Assembly: GCF_029227915.1 (NCBI RefSeq)
Contig: NC_079883.1
Span: 26,596,001 to 26,660,000 of the forward strand
Source: Hydractinia symbiolongicarpus
Taxonomy: Eukaryota; Cnidaria; Hydrozoa; Anthoathecata; Hydractiniidae
Direction: 5' to 3'
DNA: 64,000 nt
In this document: positions 54,201 to 64,000 of the stretch, piece by piece
Position numbering within the stretch: position 1 is the stretch's first letter
How the letters are laid out: each line of letters begins with the position of its first letter
Notes under the pieces: model-generated
The model's database searches: none
The model's input: the letters and a program-made list of their open reading frames with translations, nothing else
Told to the model about the DNA's origin: nothing
Translations under genes and position numbers: made by a program

Positions 54201-57200
54201 CAGATCAAGGCAATATACAATCAATGTAAGTGATCAGTCGCCCAGCAATGATTTAAGGATACAGATAAAAGGAAATCTTGTAAGAGAAGAATTCCGATAG
54301 GAGACAAACCTATGCACGTGAACATGGACGAGGATCAAAATCCTATTGATTCTAACGGACCCCGACTGCAATGCCATATTTACAAACCAATAATGCATTT
54401 CATGAACGATTGTCCAGACAGAAATATAAAAACAACTAGAACAAGTACATGTTTAACTATTCACAAAAGTGTGGAGCAGTGCTTTATGTAACAAGTTATG
54501 TCAGAATCTCTCAACTGCTGATTGATCATCTACTGTGCGTGGCAAGAACTGGTTAAACTGTTACTGTGATACTCTACAAGAGGGTGCAAGTTTGCAAAAA
54601 AATGCAAGCTCAAAGTCATTACAGTCCAGGTATGAATTATTAATCGTTTAAGCAAGTTTTTATCCCAGTAAACATTTCTGGTATAGCCACCAACATCCTC
54701 ACTAATGTGGTTGATTGGTTCCACTTCTACTTTCCAGAAAAAGTATGAATAAAGGGAAATTAAGCTCATCTAAGGAGCAAGTTGCTGTTTAGTAAAAAGT
54801 ACATCGTTCAGTGAGAACCTTACTACAATTATTTGCACCGCTATGTGATTGCAGCTCTATTTTTACCTACATTCACGCTGCCTTCTTTAGACATTTAAAA
54901 AAAAAACTGACATCTTTGGATGTTCAAGTTCTGTTTATCATTTTGTTTTCTACTGTCAGTTATATATTATTAATTTACATCAGGTATAGTTCCAAAAAAC
55001 GTTCAGTGTCATGGCGTGTTTTCGTAATTTTATTGTAGCCACAAGCTAATGTATTTTTCAGTGAGGGTTTAGCCTTAAGATCACAAGAGTTAAAACCACA
55101 TTAAAAAAATCACGATGCCTTACTGGTTGTAAACTTTTTCATTAAAATATTTGCTAGCAATCAGAATTTATAATTTAAAAATTAGCATTTGTGGAAGAGC
55201 TTGTTATGGTTTACAAAGATAAAATAATTGTCTCATTATTAGCTAATAAATTTACCTCTTTAAGTCTTTTGTATTCCAATAAATTGCGATGGGCCCACCT
55301 GCTTTCTGGCTATCATAAAATTGAAATAAGAAGTCAAGGGGTATGCCATAAATATAAAAAAACATTAAAATCACTTTTGATGCTTTTTTTAAGAAAAGCT
55401 AAAAAAGGCAAAGAGAACGTTTTTACTTGATAGCGAATTTAAAAATTATTAAATTTGTAATGTTTACCTCATTAAAACCGATGTGTTCCTTACGAAATTT
55501 CCAACTCTGTAAAAAATTGTTTGTAAATGTTGAAATAGTAAGCCTTTATGTGAAGTCATGTGCATTACATACACTGTTGGGAATGAAAACCAGCAAAACT
55601 TACCACAAATGCATTGAGTGATGCAATTAAGTCACTTGATGAAAATTTTGCCCAGTGCATTTTATTTCTATGAAAAAAACATAAAAATCATCCAAAGAAC
55701 ACAGTAATAACACAAAAATGCCATAAATTACATTCTCACTGAAAACACAGTAGGTCGCAGCATGACCTTCACACTTTTTTGTTCATATTAAATTTTAAAA
55801 TACTTTGCGTTTACATACAATAAAAAAAACATGTAGTTCTAAGAAAAAATAGAAGTGTCATTTTGCCAAAAGTGAGTATACATCATTTCGAGGCTATTAT
55901 ATATGGGCAAAACGCACCACAACGCAAAGTGTAAACTTGGAATTAGATATAAAATTTGCAAACTTACGTATACGCTTTCATTTCTTGTCGAAATGGTTTT
56001 GAAAAAACACTTTTAAGGGACAGGCAAGCTCCTAAAATTAGCAGGCAAAATAGATTGAAGATTACATAAGCAAAAAATACACTCATTATTGAAAAAAGAC
56101 TACCTACCTATTACAAGACATTCTTCTAACACACCAAAAGTATAACCTATCAGCAACAACTTTCCAATATGAACATCTACTGGTAAAGCACCCAACACAC
56201 GACCAACAAACGTCAGATCTCCATCCAGAGGATTAATATGATTATTTTGACGAACGGTTAAAGCTCCCACCTTCAAAGGAAAAGCTGTTACAAAGCACTA
56301 CAAACATCAAGATAAAACTCAATTAAATTTTAAAGGAAAGCGATGATTTGTACAAAGGAAGGAAATGTGATTAAAATACTAAAAGAATCTATCAAATATA
56401 TATAAACTAAAAATTTGGGGCCTAAGTTACTTGAATGCACATAATAAATGTAAAGGTTTACTTGTTTATGTGGAGGACAAATGCTTGACATTTTAATTCT
56501 TTAAGAGATGCCTTGTTTAAGAGAAGTTTTAATTAGAGTGTCGATAGGAAATATAATCTTTTTTACTGTATTATGTTGATGCTGACAACAATTCCAAAAA
56601 CCAGTGCAAATTTACTTTCAAGGGATTACATTAAAGGTTCAAACTGTCATCAATTTTTTTTTTTTAATTTTTTTTTGTAAAAACTAAAACATTACAGCTC
56701 TTCTACTTACATATGAATATTTTTATGTACATTTTTTTTTTACCTCATAACATTTTTAGTTAACTATTGATTTAAAAAACTACCTCTTTCAGCATAAGAA
56801 CAGTTCTTTTGATGTATGTAATGTCAGGTGGTTGGAGAGCGAGCCCTAGTACTTGCGCTGGTGGTCCAAGCTCAAGTAGCTTGACTTTTAATAGAACTTG
56901 TTCCAATGGCGATCTCTAAATAATTTAAACAACAAATACTTCTCTATTGAGTTAAAGGTGAGATGTTATTTAATAATTTTTAGATTATTATAGGTCAGTT
57001 ACCAATAGGTATCAACTGGCATCAACCACTATATCTGTATACCGTATTTTCCAGGATTAACCCGTGGGTTATAAGTTGATTTTTAAAACTTTTACTGTTG
57101 GAGCGGGTTATAATGTAAGTGCCAGTTATTTGCAAAGTTTTATTATTTTTGTCATTTATTGTGAAATTCAAAGTATATAGACTTACTAATTAAGGTTGTT

Positions 57201-60200
57201 TTTTTTTAACATAAATAACATAAACATCACATTGTTTTTCATTCATTTTAAAAGTTTTTTTAGATACATTCATCTGGTAACAAGATGCGGATAACTAAAA
57301 ACACACTGATTGAAATTTTATATACAATGTACATAGAAAGGGGTAGGGTACCTAATGGGTACTGGAAAACATGGCACTAAAAACCTCAAATACAGGTAGA
57401 TCTGTAAAATACTCTTTCCCGTTCATACTGGAAGCATTTACTGGCAAAATGTATTTATTTTTTCATTACGATGTACTTAAAGTATCAGAATATGTAGGAA
57501 TATTTTTGCTTCCCTATATCTCAACACAAGCACTAAATAGCCACCTTATAAAATATCCATTGATTTCAATATTGGTTTCTCACAGCAGTTTAAACGCGGT
57601 GGGATTTAAATCCAGAACTACTTATGCTTAAGTGATAAAACTTGGTATATTTGTAGAAAATCTTGTATACTTATGGAAAATGGAGAGGTCAAAAATATCG
57701 GTTCGAGCAAACAACCTGATGGCAAATAATATAACAAGAAGCTCAAACATTATTAAAATGAAGTTGCCATTATTATTATTTTTTATTTACTATAAAATAG
57801 AGAGTAAAATAAAAACAGGTAAAAAAATCAAGTAAAAAATTAATTTACATTGTTTTAGTAGGGTTAAATCTAGATTTTATTGTTCTTCAATTTTTGCATA
57901 GTAGTTTTTAATTAATTATTAAAAAATTCTAGTATATGTCAGTTGAAAAAACTCATTCTTACCAGCATTTCAGGAACACAGTAATCCTGAAATTGTTTCA
58001 CAAACTTGGAGGAGATCAAACGAAAACAATGGCCTTCAGAAACACGACCAGCACGGCCTGTAACAACAAAAGTATATCAGTCTCAGTCAAAAAAAACTTC
58101 ACCGCTAACAACAGGATTATAAAAGAAATTTCTTACCTTTTCTTTGAGTAAGAGATGCTTTTGATGCCCACTGTAAAACCAACTGTTGATAGTTTGTATC
58201 TGGGTCAGTTTCATTACTTTTTGTCAGACAAAAATCTATCACTAAAAAGAATGCACACTTTTGCCAAGGCATTGAACTTTAACAAAAACACAGCAAAGCA
58301 ATTAGATCGGGTTTATGTTAAATGAAATGCATGCAAATATAAACTAAATTGATCAGGGTTAAATATATCTAACAACGATATATCAACATCACCTCTAAAA
58401 CGAACTGATGACGCTTACCATATTTAATATCAGGTACGGTGATTGAGCTCTCAGCGATATTCGTTGCCAAAATAACTTTACGATAATAAGACGGAGCCTT
58501 TACAAACACAAGGCTTTGATCTGTGCTACTGATCTGTGAGTGCAAAGGAATGACTTTTAACCTGTAAGCAAATTGGCAAGACTATTTCAATTTATTAACT
58601 TGAAAAATGTACTGAATCTTGTCATAATGGCTTACTTTCTAATTTCCTCAATATCATCCAAATATTTCATCATTTCCGTAATCTCAGGTACCCCTACATT
58701 TAAAAAGGATAATAGATTAAATAAATTATACATAAATTTCAGAAGTTTAGTATTACAAATAGTATAAAAGTTTTAGTATTGATTATAAATAATTATACCA
58801 GGTAAAAAACATAAAACTGTTCCTCTATCTTCTCCAACCATATTCTGCTTGTATTTTTCCTTGAGTTCATCCTTATCGAGTTGAAGGATTATCTCTCTGC
58901 AAAGTTGGTAACACTTTTCACTTATTTCTGGTTCATATATGCTTTGTTGAGGCACCTAAATTTAAGAAATAAAAAGTAATATTTAATGTTTTTTTTCCAA
59001 ACTTTTAAGTAATGATCAAGTACAATGTAAAAAGACAACAAATCGAATGAAATGACAGCATTGGAAACTTTAGTAAAGCCTTAGATAAGAAAAATCTTTC
59101 AATTTTAAGTAAGTTTTGTGCCGTAAACCGACCCATTCTGACAAAAAAAACTGCTGACTCAAAATCTATACATCAAAAAAATAGTAAAAGTAGAAAAATG
59201 TATTTTTTATCTATGATACTGCTCCACATTTGACTAAAGAATGGCTGTCTTTGACTTCATACTTCACTTTTTCGTAATTTCAAATTACTTTAAGTTTACA
59301 GCAAACAAATAATTACTTAGGAAGCCTCATGTAAAATAGTTAACAGTATTTTTAATCATATTAAAACAATAAGTAAATAATAAGTAGGAATACCTCAGAT
59401 AAACCTTCTACATCTTCAAAGTAATATTTGCTTATAGGGTATAGTTTACCATCCACTGAAATTACAGGACAACCTTCTGGTTTACCATTTATTAAGATTG
59501 AAAAATAATTTGAAAACAAACTACTTTCTACGGTTGCAGACATTAGCACAACCTAGTAAGGAAAAAAGTCTCCAACAGTGTTGTTTTCCACATTAAACAA
59601 CATGGTAACCAAAAGACAAATACCTTACTTTCACATGTCTTGACACAGTGCGGAGATATTTGCGTACAACTAGCAATGCAAAGTCAATATCTTGGTCTCG
59701 CTCATGAACCTATACAATACAAAACCTTGTCATAACTTTGTTTCTTTATTCATTACATGTATTTAAAAATAAATTATACCTCATCAAGAATAATATGTGT
59801 GTATTCCCCAAGACTTTTTTCTTTTATTAGTTTTTGCAGTAAGACACCAGTAGTCATGTATGTAATTCGTGTATCCTCTGAAACTTTACGATCTCTTGCA
59901 ATTTGGTAACCAACAAGTGTTCCTAGATCCCATTTTCTTTCTTCTGCAACACGTTTAGCAACACTTAACGCTGCTATTCTTCTAGGTTGCGTGACAAGAA
60001 TGTTACAGTATTTTCCTTTCTGTTTGAAGTCATCCAAAATATATTGAGGTACCTGGGTAGTCTTTCCACTACCAGTGCTGCCTAGAAGAAAATGTACACA
60101 TTGACATTTTTTATCTTCATAGAGCTGTGCAAAAGCAAAGATTTATGCCTTAAATGTGGAAAAGATTATTTGATCTCTTAACATAGAACTATTGTGTTTC

Positions 60201-61927
60201 ATTTTCATTTAATTTATATGCCAAGATTTTAGCTGCTGACAAACGAAGGAACTAATCTTTGCGCACTGTACCGAATCTGCATGCAAAAATTACATTTGCT
60301 GCCAACTGCATATTATATATTATATATTTCAAAAAAATGGTTTTTTTAGGAATCACCAAGCAATTTACAAAATGAAGGAAAACAAAAATATCAAATAAAT
60401 GAAGGAAAAATTTCACAATGTTTCCGCCATATATCATTGGCTTGTACACATCTATTCTGCTCATCTTGTTTTCATTTAATTTTAATCCCTCTTTATTTCA
60501 TATAGTTTTATAAGAAAAATTTAAAAATGCGTATCATCAGGGCTTGAAATCCAAAAAGAGTCTCATTGGCACTGAGTCTCGGGATATTATGGCCATGTAA
60601 GTCCTTTTAGATTAAGACCAAAAGTTCAAATTTGCTTTGCTCAAACTAAGCTGAAAAAATAACAAAGGAAAAATATCTAGACTGTAGTTAAATTGCCTCT
60701 TATGCAATGGACAAAGTATTTAGTATTTAAAAGCTCAAGAGAAAAAACCATTGCTAAATATTGTATGCTTTACTTTGCTTTGCTTTTGTTTCAGGAGTAG
60801 GGTTGCTAAAACATAAAAACTTGCATTTTAAGAACAAAGTTAAACATCACTTACACCAAACATATATCTCTTTAACTGAGTTGATTATTTTTTAAATTAT
60901 AAAGTAGATTTTTAAACAGACCTTGAAGTTCAACACATTCCACACATTGCAAGTTAAAAAAACAATATTGACATATGCAAATCTTTCTAGACTTAGCGGA
61001 ACCGCATAACATAATTGACAAGAGTCTAAGAAGAGTGGTCCAAAATATTTTGAATTTCAAGCCCTGATCATACATCAACAGCTTTACTTCTTTGTGTCAT
61101 TGCTATAACATGACTTTTCCTTTCTGTTTACATATGTGGCTTGTTAGAAGGTGATACGTTTAGATTGAAAAAGAAATATTATATTATTTTTGAGACAGTA
61201 TATGGAATCCAGGGTTTGAAAACAACAAGAAATTATAAAAGATCTTCATTCGCCACAAAATAAAACTTTATCAAAACAGAAACAAAACATTTTAAACTTT
61301 TCACAGTAATGGAAATAATTACAGTAAACATACCGAGGAGGATTGAGGTGTCAGCAAAAACAACATTAAAAATCATCTTGGATATCATTTTGGACACCCA
61401 TATAGAATTGAAAACGATAAAAGTCCCTTATGCTGTCTTTGCTTCCTTATTAAAACAAACTTTTAATTTTACAATTATGAATCAGGTTTCACAGACCATA
61501 ACTTGTTTTACCTCTAATTACTGAAAGATAACAATAATATGTTCAAAAAATAGCAAAATCATAAATAGTAATTATTACTCAGGTTGTATAAGTTGTTTCG
61601 ATAAAGTGTGTATGACTTCTTGGACTGCAATCTTCTGAGTGGTCTGGTTAATACACAATCTTATTTAGAATGTATAAAGAGCTTTAGTCTAGCCCTTGTA
61701 ATTACATACCTTGAATAACAGTAGCTCTATTTGCATCAATTGTTTGAACAATAAGTTCCCTACTATCTGTTATTGGAAGTGTGTTATCATATTTATGGTC
61801 GAATGAGAAATTGTCATAAACCTCAATACCAATGTTTTGATCTTTTGGATATATAACTTCAGATTCTGGTTCTGGTAATAACAACTCATTGATTGGTTGT
61901 TGAAGGGTCTGATTAAATGAGACATTT
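45240..61927 (-). CDS. TDRD9: TDRD9: Tudor-domain ATP-dependent RNA helicase, 35 exons, 5' end missing
   Basis: Exons (5' to 3', minus strand): 61710-61927, 59780-60081, 59629-59709, 59394-59552, 58799-58955, 58636-58693, 58419-58561, 58137-58241, 57963-58057, 56784-56915, 56108-56270, 55968-56031, 55604-55667, 55468-55506, 55256-55309, 53230-53306, 53113-53149, 52889-52996, 51753-51853, 51601-51678, 51380-51499, 51179-51242, 50804-50848, 50158-50370, 49856-49948, 49647-49760, 49304-49423, 49090-49203, 48946-49016, 48508-48636, 47720-47797, 46768-46903, 46359-46474, 45643-45709, 45240-45407. Phases agree, giving about 1293 residues. Walker A GSTGSGKTT, DEVH box (ILDEVHE), LMSAT, TNIAESSITVPD and QRKGRAGR define a DEAH helicase. 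HA2-like exons follow (GALPVDVHIGKL, HWAKFSSSDLIAS). The Tudor domain is centred on VFFLDYGN (49856-49948). In animals TDRD9 acts in germline piRNA silencing of transposons. The first codons (perhaps 60-100) were not located; they may lie in 61928-64000 or beyond. The exon 18/19 donor is ambiguous (52889 chosen). Confidence 0.93.
48287..48370. repeat. 27-bp tandem repeat, 3 units, in a TDRD9 intron
   Basis: Unit GTTGGGCGGGTGAATTGCCG plus TGGATTT, repeated three times with few changes, between exons 30 and 31. Confidence 0.8.
53323..53384. repeat. 31-bp tandem duplication in a TDRD9 intron
   Basis: Unit CGTTTATATTCAGCAAGGCA plus CCCAGTGGGTA; the second copy differs at three positions. It lies about 20 bp upstream (minus-strand sense) of the acceptor of exon 53230-53306. 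Confidence 0.85.
53985..55060 (+). pseudogene. Antisense LTR-retrotransposon gag/protease relic in a TDRD9 intron
   Basis: Plus-strand traces: VYKSANLTKSRDLTKATVSS and LTYDDTRKQIKAIYNQ (about 54117-54227), then DQNPIDSNGPRLQCHIY with MHFMNDCPDR (about 54330-54423). The last is a zinc knuckle whose second Cys has become Tyr. Further on, FIPVNISGIATNILTNVVD (about 54655-54715) resembles the region after a retroviral-type protease. Stops and frame changes abound. It fills the 1.9-kb intron between exons 15 and 16, opposite to TDRD9 transcription. Confidence 0.6.
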
Positions 61928-64000
61928 CTAAAAAAAACATCACTGTTATGTAAGTATAGGCTAAAAGCTAGTTAAATTGTAGTCAAGTAAAAAGAACTTG
62001 CATATCAATGACAATGGATGCTTTAAGAACAATGCAATATGAATAGGCATTTATTACCTATTTTAAAGGTATACACTCTTACAGGGAGATGTAAATTGAA
62101 AAAACAGCGAATACAAGCATAAACAATAAAACAATGAAATTTTTAGATAAACATGAATCCTTATTTACGTTTAATGCTGCAATTATAAATTTTTTTGTGG
62201 AAATCCAATAATGTCACTTTCTAGCATTTGTTGATGAGTGACTTTGTGCGAAAACCAAATAAATCTAATGTGCAAACCTAGAGAAAAGCTGTGACAAACA
62301 TAGATGAAAATGTGAGAAAAACATATTTTTAGCTAATTTTATGCTGTTCTAGACTAAATATCAGACAAAATAAATTTTGTTGATAATAGTCTGTATTAAC
62401 ATTTTGGACCATTTATAGAAAAAGTAGTGATAATTTTGAGAGAAAATAATCTATGGTATAACTTGGGCAGAGTTTGAACCCTCAGCCATTTAATCGGAAA
62501 CAAAGGTTCTGCCACAAGGGTACCAGTTGGGTTAAAAAGAGCAGTGTAGAGTTGTTCACTTAATTAAACTGTCTATATTTAATTATGCAATAATTGTGTT
62601 TGTAAGTGTTTTATGTCTGAGTTACTCCTTTTTTTCATTTTTTAAATTTCCTGGCAAGTTTCTACAATAATAAAGGAATTCCTTCTGGTTTCTTTTGTAA
62701 CAACATGATCATTTAGGTTGACATTCTTTTCATATAGACTGACAGAGTAAAATGTCTACTAAAATTCTTTAAAAAAATTAATTCACTTTACCCATACATC
62801 AAATTTACTTTCACTCTTAAGTAAAATATAATTTTTTGGACATATAACAGTACGAATAGATTGAAAACTTTACTCTAGTTCATACACTAGAGCCACTGAT
62901 AGTTTTGGCCTCCTTCACTACAACTTCTTTTATTCAACGCTTACAAAATTCTCCCATATATATTCCTAATCCCTTAGATACAGAATGTTCATCCAAGAAT
63001 GATTGTTAAACAAAGCATTAAAAAAAATTGAAAAAATCGAGGATAATAAAAAAACTAATACAAGAAAAACATCACAAAAGGATGTGAATTATCATGATAC
63101 ACCTAACACAGATAATACTCAAAGACAATCAGTTATCCTCACACACTATTCCAAGGACTCCACTACAATCAAAAATATTATTAACAAACATTGGCATCTT
63201 ATAGTTAACCAACCCTAGCGATTTTGTTAATACAACATTTGTTATTCCATCCTCCTCCCATGCCCACTCCTTATGTTTTCATTCAAATTTTTAGTCTTAG
63301 AATTACCCCAACTTTTTTTTAGGCCCTTTGTTTGGACATTTGGCCCTGTACAAGCTCTGGTATCGGGTGTACTCATGCTATATTTTATTTTATACTTTAT
63401 TCAACAGGTGTTCTGCGTAACCTTTGCATGTTTGTGTTATTTATGCCAATGCAGGCGCAAGATCGCTTCAACTTATACAGCTAACTTTCACACCTTTTTT
63501 GGTATATCTTTTACTCCCGCATGGTCAACCTTGGTGGGCCGTCGTTGGAATCTGTGTACACAGAGACTTTTATCACCTTTACCTGGGCCTTTACCATTTC
63601 AAACGCAGCTTTGTGTACATATTTTACTGACTGTTTGCACTGTCCATGTCTGCTAGCTCTGTTGTTATCCTAATTTAGATTAGATTCCTTGCTAATCACA
63701 AACTTGGTGGTCCTCTCAATCAATCAATATCTCACCATTACCGATTATAATTACCCATACAGTGACGTGGCTTAGTCTCTTTCAGCAAGGAAGAAACATG
63801 TTTTCTTCTTTTTCCTAATTAACCTCACTAATCACTGCAGGTATTTTGTTATATAGGTTTGTTTGGCCAACAAAAAAATCAAGAAAGTATTATTATAGAG
63901 GTATATGTTATAAACATACTAGCCATAATGACCCACTGCTAACCAGGTTTCTCTACAGCTGGGTCTAAAACAAAGTATAATTACACATCTGTTTTGTTTT
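61928..64000. other. Upstream region of TDRD9; no exon recognised
   Basis: Frames here are short and of hydrophobic or low-complexity composition. A tRNA-like SINE candidate lies at 62455-62535 on the minus strand. The missing TDRD9 N-terminal exon(s) and promoter may be here, but I could not identify them. Confidence 0.5.
62455..62535 (-). repeat. tRNA-derived SINE head (candidate)
   Basis: On the minus strand, CTGGTACCCTTGTGGCAGAACC (A-box-like), then GGTTCAAACTC (B-box-like) about 30 nt on, without a foldable clover-leaf. Comparable with 42248-42325 but different in sequence. Confidence 0.35.

Noticed and set aside
57371-57835. 86- and 67-codon plus-strand frames in a TDRD9 intron
   Set aside because: No family features and AT-rich composition, lying within the intron between exons 9 and 10.
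63273-63656. 127-codon plus-strand frame at the right edge
   Set aside because: Hydrophobic/Cys-rich composition, no recognised motif, no splice or promoter support. Possibly transposon debris or chance.

Overview
This is a window of an animal nuclear genome. Genes have spliced exons with GT-AG introns, a nuclear-type tRNA-Thr is present, and the DNA is AT-rich and full of transposon debris. The gene and repeat families point to a cnidarian, perhaps a hydrozoan. That placement is an inference from family resemblance and was not searched.

Layout. (1) 1-4902: the right part of a BEL/Pao LTR retrotransposon whose long pol frame is uninterrupted, followed by a polypurine tract and a 3' LTR. (2) About 4950-5897: a decayed reverse transcriptase. 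(3) 8323-24471: about 16 kb bounded by a 33-bp inverted repeat (4 mismatches). Inside are two diverged, broken modules of a Polinton/Maverick-like DNA transposon. Each has a protein-primed-type family B DNA polymerase and a train of tiny ORFs. The region also holds integrase N-terminal fragments, an HNH nuclease, zinc-ribbon ORFs, a capsid-like fragment, coiled-coil/membrane proteins and KTQ-repeat proteins. A 5'-truncated LINE sits inside the second polymerase. (4) About 25.0-27.6 kb: gag/protease relic of an LTR element, a LINE 3' end, a MITE-like element and an LTR-like end. (5) 27841-31395: a complete 8-exon RNase T2 gene (230 aa). (6) 31.4-36.5 kb: a long (AAT)n tract, a palindrome and a hAT transposase relic. 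(7) 36513-36585: tRNA-Thr(AGT). (8) 37125-38484: a non-autonomous terminal-inverted-repeat transposon with an ATTA target duplication. (9) 38732-40769: a 5-exon cornichon gene (CNIH4-like, 156 aa). (10) 45240-61927, minus strand: a nearly complete TDRD9 gene in 35 recognised exons, with helicase core, C-terminal helicase domains and Tudor domain. An antisense gag relic lies in one intron. The extreme N terminus was not found.

The host genes are housekeeping or germline genes: a secreted or lysosomal RNase, an ER cargo receptor and a piRNA-pathway helicase. They do not form an operon. cnih4 and TDRD9 converge. The least ordinary content is the 16-kb Polinton-like composite, whose two halves keep parallel sets of very small proteins that I cannot assign to a function.
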